Shown: piece by piece, positions 27,942 to 37,757 of the stretch
How positions within the stretch are numbered: the stretch's first letter is position 1
How the letters are laid out: each line of letters begins with the position of its first letter
NCBI RefSeq assembly: GCF_013410955.1
Contig: NZ_JACCCG010000004.1
Span: 310,001-374,000, forward strand
Length of the DNA: 64,000 nucleotides
Direction: 5' to 3'
From: Microbacterium sp. AK009
Lineage (GTDB): Bacteria; Actinomycetota; Actinomycetes; Actinomycetales; Microbacteriaceae
The notes under the pieces: model-generated
Told to the model about the DNA's origin: nothing
Database searches by the model: none
What the model saw: the letters and a program-made list of their open reading frames with translations, nothing else
Translations under genes and position numbers: made by a program

Positions 27942-28262
27942 TCAGTGTTCCTGGGGAGGAAGGGCGGCGATGATCGGGTGGTCCTTCGCGATGACGCCGA
28001 TCTTCGCCGCGCCACCGGGGGATCCCACGTCGGTGAAGAACTCGACGTTCGCCGTGTAGTAGTCCTGCCATTCCTCGGGCAGGTCGTCCTCGTAGTAGAT
28101 CGCCTCGACGGGGCAGACCGGCTCGCACGCACCGCAGTCCACGCACTCGTCGGGATGGATGTACAACGAGCGTTCGCCCTCGTAGATGCAGTCGACCGGG
28201 CACTCGTCGATGCAGGCTCGATCCTTGACATCGACGCACGGGAGGGCGATCACATACGTCAC
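27942..28262 (-). CDS. fdxA: 7Fe ferredoxin
   Basis: 106 residues. Cysteines at 9, 17, 21, 40, 43, 46 and 50 (plus 25) follow the pattern of seven-iron ferredoxins: one 3Fe-4S and one 4Fe-4S cluster. It is an electron carrier of unspecified partners. GTG 28262 is placed by TAGACT 6 bases upstream. The hexamer overlaps the end of the upstream gene, so fdxA-dapC probably has its own promoter. Confidence 0.93.
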   Translation of the reverse strand: MTYVIALPCVDVKDRACIDECPVDCIYEGERSLYIHPDECVDCGACEPVCPVEAIYYEDDLPEEWQDYYTANVEFFTDVGSPGGAAKIGVIAKDHPIIAALPPQEH

Positions 28263-28266
28263 CTCA

Positions 28267-28659
28267 TCAGTCTATGGGCTCCGACCGGCCAGGCCTCGCC
28301 GCGACGGACATCCGCTCGGGCCAGGCGACGACGAAGGCGACCACGAGGGGGACGGAGAACGTCCAAATGATCCCGAGACCCGTCTGCGGGACGATCACGC
28401 TCCCGCCGGGGCCTTCCCCGGAGAAGACCAGCGTGGCGGCGAGCATTCCGAGGCCGGCCGCCAGCGTCGCCCACCGATCTGCGGTGAGGAGCCGGATGGC
28501 GATCAGGAGCGCCGTCGACCCGATGATCGCCAGCGCCAGGCCGACGGGCAGGACCCAGAGGGTGAACGGGTGGGCGATGGTCCCCGCCAGTCCGTACGCC
28601 CCGCCGATCACGACCGCCACGATCCAGGTGAGGATGCGGGCGAGGGTGGACGTGCGCAT
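28267..28659 (-). CDS. Four-helix membrane protein, unknown function
   Basis: 130 residues with four hydrophobic helices (about 8-26, 31-56, 62-82 and 92-114) and a short basic C-terminus. No family was recognised with confidence. ATG 28659 is supported by TACGCT 6 bases upstream. The long open frame to 29097 runs antisense-like through azlD and is rejected. Confidence 0.72.
   Translation of the reverse strand: MRTSTLARILTWIVAVVIGGAYGLAGTIAHPFTLWVLPVGLALAIIGSTALLIAIRLLTADRWATLAAGLGMLAATLVFSGEGPGGSVIVPQTGLGIIWTFSVPLVVAFVVAWPERMSVAARPGRSEPID
28269..28274 (-). promoter_or_regulatory. -10-like hexamer for fdxA-dapC
   Basis: TAGACT on the minus strand, 6 bases before GTG 28262. It overlaps the stop codon of the upstream membrane protein gene. 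Confidence 0.45.
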
Positions 28660-28665
28660 CAGACC

Positions 28666-28671
28666 AGCGTA
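28666..28671 (-). promoter_or_regulatory. -10-like hexamer for the four-helix membrane protein
   Basis: TACGCT on the minus strand, 6 bases before ATG 28659. Candidate leaderless promoter. Confidence 0.45.
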
Positions 28672-28697
28672 GGCGCTGCGCGACGCCCCGGTGCCGA

Positions 28698-29012
28698 TCA
28701 GGTCGCCCAGCCGAGCCAGCGCAGGAGGGCGGCTGTGAGGGCGGCGGCGGCCACCACCACGAGGAACGGTGCGCGCAGAAGGAGCAGGCCCGCCGCCACC
28801 AGCACGGCGGGCACGCGCGCGTCGACGACGATCGCCTGGCCGGCACCGAGGGTCTGCACGGCAACGAGCGCGGCGAGGAGCGCGACGGTCAGCAGATCGG
28901 CGATCCGAGCCGGGCGGGGTGCCTCCAGAACCTTCGGCGGGATGAGGTAGCCGACCGCCTTGAGAGCCACGCAGATGATCGAGGCGACCAGCACCGCGGT
29001 CCACAGCGTCAC
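28698..29012 (-). CDS. azlD: AzlD-type branched-chain amino acid export subunit
   Basis: 104 residues with four hydrophobic segments, of AzlD family type. It works with AzlC as a two-subunit exporter of branched-chain amino acids. GTG 29012 overlaps the azlC stop (GTGA). The frame continues upstream but only across azlC. Confidence 0.83.
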   Translation of the reverse strand: MTLWTAVLVASIICVALKAVGYLIPPKVLEAPRPARIADLLTVALLAALVAVQTLGAGQAIVVDARVPAVLVAAGLLLLRAPFLVVVAAAALTAALLRWLGWAT

Positions 29013-29725
29013 GGCGCGCTCCGTTCCGTTGACGCAGCGGCCGTGGTCCCGCCGAGGAGGTTTCCCCACCCGATGATGACAGCGACGAACGCCGCAACGA
29101 GGACGGGGAGCCCCGGCATCAGCATCGGGGTCAGCACAGTCGCGACGACGGCGGCGGCGATCCCGGTCGCGATGGCCTGCCGTTCGCGCAGGCGTGGCCA
29201 CAGCAGGGCGAGGAACGCGGCGGCGGCCGCGGCATCGAGCCCCCACGCGCGAGGATCCCCCAGGACGTCCCCGAGGAGCGCCCCGGCCAAGGTGGAGAGA
29301 TTCCAGCCGAGGTAGATGCCGATGCCGGTCGCCCAGAACCCGATCGCCCTTCCCCGGGCCGTGACACGCGCGAGCGAAACCGCCGTGGACTCCTCGATCG
29401 TGACGTGCGCTGCGGCCAGCCGCTTGAGCGGACCGGGACCGATGATCGCCGACATCCGCATCCCGTAGGCGATGTTGCGGACCCCGAGGAGCGCGGCAGA
29501 GGCGATGGCAGCCGGGGCGGCAGCCACTCCCCCAGCTCCGATGATGCCCACGAAAGCGAACTGGGAGCCGCCGGTGAACATCAGGAGGCTGAGCGCGCAG
29601 GTCTGCCACACATCGAGTCCGGCGGCGACCGCCAACGCGCCGAACGACACCCCGTAGGCACTGGTGGCCAGCGCGACGCCGACGGCGTCCCGCCACGCCT
29701 CGCGCGCGTCGGCATGATCGGTCAT
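29009..29725 (-). CDS. azlC: AzlC-type branched-chain amino acid export subunit
   Basis: 238 residues with six to eight membrane helices. The N-terminal ATSAYGVSFGALAVAAGL and FTGGSQFAF motifs are typical of AzlC. With azlD it forms a two-gene operon. A promoter with TTGACT and CAGGAT spaced by 17 bases lies at 29782-29810. It is divergent from an XRE-cupin regulator that probably controls it. Confidence 0.87.
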   Translation of the reverse strand: MTDHADAREAWRDAVGVALATSAYGVSFGALAVAAGLDVWQTCALSLLMFTGGSQFAFVGIIGAGGVAAAPAAIASAALLGVRNIAYGMRMSAIIGPGPLKRLAAAHVTIEESTAVSLARVTARGRAIGFWATGIGIYLGWNLSTLAGALLGDVLGDPRAWGLDAAAAAAFLALLWPRLRERQAIATGIAAAVVATVLTPMLMPGLPVLVAAFVAVIIGWGNLLGGTTAAASTERSAP

Positions 29726-29781
29726 CGCGCTGCCTCTCAGGTGTCGGTCGCGGACGTCGCCCGGAGCGGAAGTCCTGGTTC

Positions 29782-29810
29782 ATCCTGAATGACGCCGACA
29801 GTCCAGTCAA
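29782..29810 (-). promoter_or_regulatory. Promoter of azlCD
   Basis: On the minus strand TTGACT (29805-29810), a 17-base spacer and CAGGAT (29782-29787), about 57 bases before the azlC start. This is the clearest -35/-10 pair of housekeeping type in the window. Confidence 0.5.
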
Positions 29811-29811
29811 G

Positions 29812-29841
29812 TGAACGAATGTTTGACATACTGAACGGATG
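29812..29841 (+). repeat. Direct repeats at the XRE-cupin regulator start, candidate operator
   Basis: TGAACGAATG (29812-29821) and TGAACGGATG (29832-29841) match at 9 of 10 positions, exactly 20 bases (two helical turns) apart. The second copy covers the ATG of the regulator; the first abuts the azlC -35. Binding here could control both directions. Confidence 0.45.
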
Positions 29842-30387
29842 GAGTCGCTCGGAACCCGCATCGCCGTCGCCCTTCGCCGCGAGCGCGAAGCAGCGGGACT
29901 GTCGGTCTCGGAGCTGGCGCGGAGGGCGGAGGTGTCCAAGGCGACGATCTCGCAGTTGGAGGGCGGAGCGGGAAATCCCAACGTGGAGACGCTGTGGGCG
30001 ATCGCGACGGCGCTCGGTATCCCCTTCTCGGTCTTCGTCGACGACCCGGTCCCCATCACCCGCCTGGTCCGTGGCCGCGACATGCCCGCCGTGCCGTCCG
30101 GAGTGGCCCCGTACGCGGCCGCGCTGCTCTCCGCGTGTCCACCCGGCGCCCGACGCGACCTCTACGTGATCCGGGCCGATCCCGGCGGCACGCGTCGGTC
30201 GGCGCCCCACCCCCGGGGCACGATCGAGTACGTCGTCCTCATCTCGGGGCGGGCGCTGGTCGGACCCGAGTCAGACCCCGCGACTCTCGAACCCGGGGAC
30301 TTCCTCACCTATGCCGGCGACGCGCCGCACGTGTTCGAGGCACTGGAGCCCGCGACATCCGCCGTCCTTCTCTCGGAAGCGCGCTGA
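29839..30387 (+). CDS. XRE-family regulator with cupin domain
   Basis: 182 residues. An N-terminal helix-turn-helix (LSVSELARRAEVSKATISQL, about 18-37) is joined to a C-terminal cupin sensor (HPRGTIEYVVLISGRALVG). Proteins of this layout often repress or activate an adjacent transporter after binding a small ligand. Divergence from azlCD suggests branched-chain or related amino acids as ligand; this is inference. Convergent with typA. Confidence 0.87.
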   Translation: MESLGTRIAVALRREREAAGLSVSELARRAEVSKATISQLEGGAGNPNVETLWAIATALGIPFSVFVDDPVPITRLVRGRDMPAVPSGVAPYAAALLSACPPGARRDLYVIRADPGGTRRSAPHPRGTIEYVVLISGRALVGPESDPATLEPGDFLTYAGDAPHVFEALEPATSAVLLSEAR

Positions 30388-30413
30388 GCGGGCTCGCGCC
30401 GGCGGAGTCGAGG

Positions 30414-32327
<1,914 letters not shown>

Positions 32328-32432
32328 GAGGGAATCCTTGAAGCTGTGGGAGAAGCCCGGAATCGGGCGGACCCCATCCTACCGCCCGCGCCTGCGCGCC
32401 CCGTCCAGGAGGCTCGCAGGCGCGGGTGGTCG

Positions 32433-34202
32433 TCAGCTCGCCGAGCGGCCGAGGAGGGCGGCGCGCGCCTCGCGGCGCTCCCGCTGCGCGTCGGGGTCGG
32501 GCACCGGAACCGCGGCGATGAGGCGCTGCGTGTACGGATCCTTCGCTCCGCGGAGGATCTCGTCCCGCGTGCCGGTCTCCACGAGCTTCCCCAGGTGCAT
32601 CACGCTGATGCGGTGGGCGAGGATGTCGACCACCGCCAGGTCGTGGCTGATGAACAGGCACGCGAACTGCAGCTCCTGCTGCAGCTCCTGGAGGAGGTCC
32701 AGGAAGCGCGCCTGCACCGAGACATCCAGGGCCGAGGTCGGCTCATCGGCGACGAGCAGCTCGGGCGCGAGGGCCAGGGCGCGGGCGATACCCACGCGCT
32801 GGCGCTGACCGCCGGACAGCTCATGCGGGAACCGGTTCCGGTACGAGCGGGGAAGCTCGACCTGGTCGAGGAGGTCTTCGACGCGGCGATCGAGGTCCTT
32901 GCCCTTGGCCTCGCCGGCGAGGAGGATCGGCTCGCCGATCGACTGACCGATCGGCATCCGCGGGTTCAGCGACGACGCCGGGTCCTGGAAGACGATGCCC
33001 GTCCTGCGCCGGATGGCGAAGAGGTCCTTCTGGGTGGCGTGCGAGATGTCGGTGCCGACGGTGGTGAGCTTGCCATCCGCGATCGGGATCAGACCGATCG
33101 CGGCGCGACCGATGGTGGTCTTGCCCGAGCCCGACTCCCCCACCAGCCCCATGATCTCGCCGGGGTAGATCTGCAGATCGATGTGCTCCGCCGCGCGGAA
33201 GGCGGGGATGCGTCCCCGCTTGGGGTACTCGATCGCGACATCCTCGAACGACAGCACCGGGTCGCGCGTCTCGACCACGCGCTGGGTGTTGGCGTGCTCG
33301 CGGATGGACGCGATGGTCGGGACCGTCGAGGTCTCGCTGACGACCTCGTCGGCGGCGGCCTCGTCGATGGGTTCGAGCACGCCCAGGCCGAGGTGCGGCA
33401 CCGAGGCCAGCAGCTGCTGGGTGTAGGGGTGGGCGGGGTGGTGGAAGATGTCGTCCACCGAACCCGACTCCACGACGATGCCGTTCTTCATCACCATGAT
33501 GCGGTCGGCGAGGTCGGCGACGACGCCCATGTCGTGGGTGATGAGGATGATCGCCGAGTCCAGCCGCTTGTGGAGGTTGCGGAGCAGGTCGAGGATCTCG
33601 GCCTGCACCGTGACATCGAGGGCCGTGGTCGGCTCGTCGGCGATGAGCAGCAGCGGGTCGCACGAGATCGACTGCGCGATCATCGCGCGCTGACGCTGAC
33701 CGCCGGAGAGCTGGTGCGGGTACTTGTGGAAGGACTGCTCGGGGTTGGGCATCTCCACCAGGCTCAGCAGCTCGATGGCGCGCTCCTTCGCCGCCGACGG
33801 GGCGAGCGAACGGTCGTGCGAGCGCAGCGCCTCGACGATCTGGAAGCCGATCGTGTACACCGGGTTCAGCGCCGTCATCGGCTCCTGGAAGATCACCGCG
33901 ATCTCGTTTCCGCGGAGCGCCCGGATGGTGGCCTGGTCGACGCCGCGAAGCTCACGGCCGAGCAGCTTGATCGAGCCGGTGACGCGGGCGTTGTCGGGCA
34001 GGAGGCCGAGGAGCGACATCGAGCTGGTGGACTTGCCCGACCCCGACTCGCCCACGATGGCGAGGACCTCGCCGCGGCGGACGGTGTAGTTCATGTCGAC
34101 CGCGGCGGGGTAGAACTCCCCGTCCACCCAGAAGTCGACGTTCAGCCCGTCGACCTCGAGGATCGTCTCGGGGGCGCCGGAATTGGCGGTGGTGTCAGTC
34201 AT
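32433..34202 (-). CDS. Peptide ABC transporter ATP-binding protein, fused DppD-DppF type
   Basis: 589 residues with two complete ABC modules. Module 1: GESGSGKST, LSGGQRQRAMIA and LLIADEPTTALD. Module 2: GESGSGKTT, LSGGQRQRVGIA and LLVADEPTSALD. This equals a fusion of the two ATPases of dipeptide/oligopeptide importers. ATG 34202 is preferred over 34217. It serves the two permeases and binding protein at 34.8-39.6 kb, but is separated from them by an antisense gene, so it needs its own promoter or read-through. Confidence 0.92.
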   Translation of the reverse strand: MTDTTANSGAPETILEVDGLNVDFWVDGEFYPAAVDMNYTVRRGEVLAIVGESGSGKSTSSMSLLGLLPDNARVTGSIKLLGRELRGVDQATIRALRGNEIAVIFQEPMTALNPVYTIGFQIVEALRSHDRSLAPSAAKERAIELLSLVEMPNPEQSFHKYPHQLSGGQRQRAMIAQSISCDPLLLIADEPTTALDVTVQAEILDLLRNLHKRLDSAIILITHDMGVVADLADRIMVMKNGIVVESGSVDDIFHHPAHPYTQQLLASVPHLGLGVLEPIDEAAADEVVSETSTVPTIASIREHANTQRVVETRDPVLSFEDVAIEYPKRGRIPAFRAAEHIDLQIYPGEIMGLVGESGSGKTTIGRAAIGLIPIADGKLTTVGTDISHATQKDLFAIRRRTGIVFQDPASSLNPRMPIGQSIGEPILLAGEAKGKDLDRRVEDLLDQVELPRSYRNRFPHELSGGQRQRVGIARALALAPELLVADEPTSALDVSVQARFLDLLQELQQELQFACLFISHDLAVVDILAHRISVMHLGKLVETGTRDEILRGAKDPYTQRLIAAVPVPDPDAQRERREARAALLGRSAS

Positions 34203-34234
34203 GCGGTGGCATCCCATCTGAGAAGCTTGAGGTC

Positions 34235-34843
34235 ATGGCGTTCCAGGAGGTCGACTACAGGCCGATGTTCGGCCGCATCCTCGCTGTCGTGACCGTGGTG
34301 TTGTGCGCGGGGGGGATCATCGCGCTGTGGGTCGATGACCCGGGGTCGGGGCTGCGCTACTCGTGGCCCCTGGTGTTCATCGCCGTGCTGGCGTGGACCT
34401 TCTTCTGGCGTCCGCGCCTGAAGGTCGAGCCGCACGGAGTGACGGTGGTGAACGTGCTGCGCACGCACTTCGTGCCGTGGCCGGCGATCCGCGACATCGA
34501 CACGCGCTTCGCGCTGACGCTGCGGACCGGTCGCGGCAAGGTGCCGGTGTGGGCGGCGCCCGCCCCCGGCCGGCACCGCGCACTCGGCCTTGCCGAGAAG
34601 GACTTCGACGGTGTCGGCGAAAGCGCCCGAGGCGAGTTCGGCTCGCTCCGTCCGAGCGACGCCGTCTCGACGCCGACCGGAAACCTCGCCCAGCTCATTC
34701 GCGGCCAGTGGGAGGCGCTGCGCGCCCAGGGCCTCCTCGCCCCCGGGGAGGACCCCGAGGCCGAGAAGGTCACCTGGCACGTGGGCACGATCGCCGCGCT
34801 CGCCATCACGGGCGCGGCGACCGTCCTCGGGCTCGCGCTGTAG
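34235..34843 (+). CDS. PH-like domain membrane protein
   Basis: 202 residues. Two N-terminal helices (about 13-32 and 40-58) are followed by a bacterial PH-like domain (RPRLKVEPHGVTVVNVLRTH) and a final hydrophobic helix (about 183-202). Function unknown. It lies in the opposite direction inside the peptide transporter cluster, 32 bases from the ATPase start and 9 bases from the end of the OppC-type gene. Confidence 0.75.
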   Translation: MAFQEVDYRPMFGRILAVVTVVLCAGGIIALWVDDPGSGLRYSWPLVFIAVLAWTFFWRPRLKVEPHGVTVVNVLRTHFVPWPAIRDIDTRFALTLRTGRGKVPVWAAPAPGRHRALGLAEKDFDGVGESARGEFGSLRPSDAVSTPTGNLAQLIRGQWEALRAQGLLAPGEDPEAEKVTWHVGTIAALAITGAATVLGLAL

Positions 34844-34852
34844 GGCCGCCAT

Positions 34853-36055
34853 CTAGCGCTCCGGGTCCAGCCGGCCATGACCGGCGTCGCCGGTCTCCTC
34901 GGGGCGGGGGTCGTGGTAATTCTCGACGTCACCGGTGTAGACCGCTTCGCCGGCGACCGTGACCGACGCCGGCTCGCGGGGGTCGACCCGGTCGACGATC
35001 GGTCCCGAGGGCGTCTTCGCGCGGCCCGCGCGGGCCATGGCCCGCTCGCTCGGCATCTTCTTCTGGCGCGGGTCGAACGCATCGCGGAGGCCATCGCCGA
35101 TGAAGTTCACGCACAGCGCGATCGCGATGATGAAGATACCCGGCCACCAGAACAGCCACGGGCGGGTGGAGAAGGCCGCCTGGTTGTCCGAGACGATCTT
35201 CCCCAATGAGGTGTCCGGGGACACGACGCCGAAGCCCAGGAAGCTCAGCGCCGACTCCAGCAGGATCGCACCGGCCATGAGGAGGGTCGCGTTGACCACG
35301 ATCACTCCGACGGCGTTCGGGAGGATGTGGCGGAAGATGATCCGCCGATCGCGGGCACCCGACACCCGGGCCGCATCGACGAACTCGCGCTCGCGAAGCG
35401 TCAAGAACTCACCGCGCACGAGGCGGGCCATCGTCGTCCAGGCGAACAGACCGATGACGACGCCGAGAACGGCGGCTCCGAGGTTGCCGAGCGCGTTTCC
35501 GAGCACGGCGCCGATGACGATGAGCGGGATGGTGATGATGATGTCGGTGAAGCGCATCAGCACCGAGTCGGCCCACTTGCGGTAGTAACCGGCCAATGCG
35601 CCGATCACGACGCCGATGATCGTCGCCACGACACCGGCGATGACCATGACCATGATCGACTGCTGCGCACCGCGCATGACGACCGCGAAGGTGTCTCGCC
35701 CGACTTCGTCCTGACCGAATGGGTGATTGCCGAAGGCGATGCCGGCGCCGCCGAGGAACTCGGGGATCAGACTCAGTGTCGGCGCGCCGCGGTTCTCGAC
35801 GGGCGGAATCTCCCGCCAGTCGTACTGCCACCAACCTGGAATACGAATCCCCCAGAGGTCAATGCCCACGGAGGTGAACGCGAGGACGACGATGAAGACG
35901 AGCACGATCATCGAGGTGACGGCCGCGCGGTGCCGGAAGAATCGGCGGCGGACGATCTGACCCTGGCTGAGGCCCTCGGTCTCGCGCTGCTCGATGGAGA
36001 TCTCCGCGGTGGCCTCTGCCTCGCGGTTGTCAGGTCCTTGTGTGACGGTGCTCAT
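34853..36055 (-). CDS. Peptide ABC transporter permease, DppC/OppC type
   Basis: 400 residues, somewhat longer than the usual 300. Transmembrane core with the EAA motif region (GEFLTLREREFVDAARVSGA). A soluble N-terminal region of about 35 residues and a charged C-terminal tail of about 70 residues (GRAKTPSGPIVDRVDPRE) are extra. ATG 36055 shares one base with the stop of the upstream permease (TGATG). Confidence 0.9.
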   Translation of the reverse strand: MSTVTQGPDNREAEATAEISIEQRETEGLSQGQIVRRRFFRHRAAVTSMIVLVFIVVLAFTSVGIDLWGIRIPGWWQYDWREIPPVENRGAPTLSLIPEFLGGAGIAFGNHPFGQDEVGRDTFAVVMRGAQQSIMVMVIAGVVATIIGVVIGALAGYYRKWADSVLMRFTDIIITIPLIVIGAVLGNALGNLGAAVLGVVIGLFAWTTMARLVRGEFLTLREREFVDAARVSGARDRRIIFRHILPNAVGVIVVNATLLMAGAILLESALSFLGFGVVSPDTSLGKIVSDNQAAFSTRPWLFWWPGIFIIAIALCVNFIGDGLRDAFDPRQKKMPSERAMARAGRAKTPSGPIVDRVDPREPASVTVAGEAVYTGDVENYHDPRPEETGDAGHGRLDPER

Positions 36056-37572
36056 CAGCCCACCTTGATTCTCGGGTCGAGCGCGGCGTAGACGAGGTCC
36101 GCGATGAGATTGAACAACACGGCCAGCGTCCCGGTGACGACGAAGAACGCCATGATCGGGTTCGGATCGGACACCCGCAGCGCGTCCACGAACAGACGCC
36201 CCATTCCCGTCCAGCCGAAGATCGTCTCCGTGACCACCGCACCGCCGACCACCGCACCCACGTCGAAGGCGATGATCGTCGTGATCGGGATGAGGGCGTT
36301 GCGGAACGCGTGGCGCACGACCACGGTGCGCTCGGTCAAGCCCTTCGAGCGTGCCGTGCGGATGTAGTCCTGGTTCATCACCTCGAGCAGGCTCGCGCGG
36401 GAGTACCGGGTGTACGAGGCGAACGAGATCAGGATGATGGCGATCGTCGGGAGCAGCAGGTGGGTGTAGAGGTCGATGCCCTGCACCCAGAAGTTGCCGC
36501 CCAGGCCAGGCGTCTGGGCGCCGACCGTCGCGATCGGCCGACCGCGGATGCGGCTGGAGTTGGCGTAGGCCTCCCAGTACGACATGTACTTGTCGAGAGC
36601 GATGAGGCCCGCGGCGAACACCCCGACGAGGATCGCCGTCCGAATCACCGGGCCGCGGTCGGGTGCGCCGAAGAACCACCCGATGGCGCCGGTGACCACG
36701 ATCGTGAGGACGATCAGCAGCACGAAGAAGCCCAGCGTCATCCCATTGAGGATGTAGTTCATCATCGGGAAGTACAGCGCGATGCCGAGCGCCGCAACAG
36801 TCAGCGCCGCATACAGCGCCTTGCGGTTGCGGAGGCCCGTGGAGATCGCGGTGATGCCGAAGGCGATGCCGATGACGAGCGCCGCGTACACCACGATGCC
36901 GATGCTCGGGTCGGCGAACCACTGGGTCGCCGACAGATAGGCCAGGACTCCCGCGGTGGCGAGGGTCGCCGCGCCGAACACGATGAGGCGCCGCTTCCAG
37001 TGGCCGCCGATCAGCGACATCCACAGCACACCCGCGATGAGCGATATCACCACGATCGCCGGTATCGCGATCGTCGGATCTGCCAGCCACGAGTTCAACT
37101 GGATCGCGCCGTACTGCTTCAGCAGCACGGCGACCCAGAAGATCGGCAGGGAGAAGAAGAGGAAGGCGATGAGGGTGACGGAGTAGTCGAAGCCGGTGTA
37201 CTGGCGAAGCGCCGAGATGATCCCGACCGTGATGCCGAGGACGATCGCCACGACCGTCGCCGTCGTCACCAGCGTCAGCGTCGACGTCAGTGCGTTGGAG
37301 AGGAGGGCGTTGACCGACTGGTTCTGGATGCTGATGCCGAGGTCGCCGCGGAAGAGGCCGCCGAGCCAGAGGAAGTAACGCAGCGGCGCGGGGACATCAA
37401 GGTTGAGAAGCCGCGTACGGGCCTCCATGAGCTCCGCCTTGTTGGGAGCATTGGACTGTCTCAGCTCTTCGAGCGGGTCACCCGAGAGCGAGACCAGGAT
37501 GTACATCAAGAACGTGGCGGCGAAGAGCACGAAGATCGATGCGATCAACCGCCGGATGATGAATGAAGCCAT
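36055..37572 (-). CDS. Peptide ABC transporter permease, DppB/OppB type, with membrane insertion
   Basis: 505 residues against the usual 310-340. The N-terminal (1-155) and C-terminal (360-505) parts are a standard DppB: RRLIASIFVLFAATF, the EAA loop SLLEVMNQDYIRTARSKGL and the end ALDPRIKVG. Between them, residues about 165-330 form roughly six extra hydrophobic helices with short loops, of no recognised family. The reading frame is intact across it, so this is a genuine extension, not a frameshift. Confidence 0.88.
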   Translation of the reverse strand: MASFIIRRLIASIFVLFAATFLMYILVSLSGDPLEELRQSNAPNKAELMEARTRLLNLDVPAPLRYFLWLGGLFRGDLGISIQNQSVNALLSNALTSTLTLVTTATVVAIVLGITVGIISALRQYTGFDYSVTLIAFLFFSLPIFWVAVLLKQYGAIQLNSWLADPTIAIPAIVVISLIAGVLWMSLIGGHWKRRLIVFGAATLATAGVLAYLSATQWFADPSIGIVVYAALVIGIAFGITAISTGLRNRKALYAALTVAALGIALYFPMMNYILNGMTLGFFVLLIVLTIVVTGAIGWFFGAPDRGPVIRTAILVGVFAAGLIALDKYMSYWEAYANSSRIRGRPIATVGAQTPGLGGNFWVQGIDLYTHLLLPTIAIILISFASYTRYSRASLLEVMNQDYIRTARSKGLTERTVVVRHAFRNALIPITTIIAFDVGAVVGGAVVTETIFGWTGMGRLFVDALRVSDPNPIMAFFVVTGTLAVLFNLIADLVYAALDPRIKVG

Positions 37573-37673
37573 ATGAGGCTGCCTGCCTATCGATGAGTCG
37601 GCACGGCGCGCGCAAGAGCGGGGGATGCGGCTCGGGCGCGCGGCTGCCGCGGGGAGAAGTCTAACAAGCGGGA

Positions 37674-37703
37674 GGGGTGCAGATTCCGAGGAATCTGCAC
37701 CCC
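37674..37703 (-). terminator. Intercistronic hairpin between binding protein and permease genes
   Basis: A perfect 13-base-pair stem, GGGGTGCAGATTC and GAATCTGCACCCC, with a CGAG loop, 55 bases after the stop of the substrate-binding protein gene. There is no T-run, so it may act as an RNA stabiliser or partial terminator that lowers permease expression. Confidence 0.65.
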
Positions 37704-37720
37704 CCGACCTTGGTGCGGAT

Positions 37721-37739
37721 TCAGGCGGCGTGCGCCTGA
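37721..37739 (-). terminator. Second small hairpin after the binding-protein gene
   Basis: TCAGGCG and CGCCTGA with a 5-base loop, only 18 bases past the stop codon. It adds to the stronger stem at 37674-37703. Confidence 0.4.
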
Positions 37740-37757
37740 GTCAGACCGTGGCCTCGC

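Noticed and set aside
29823..29828. TTGACA as a -35 box for the XRE-cupin gene
   Set aside because: A -10 at normal spacing would fall inside the coding region, after the start codon.
34235..34843. Idea that the PH-like gene is an inserted mobile element
   Set aside because: No inverted repeats, target duplication or transposase is visible, and base composition matches its neighbours.
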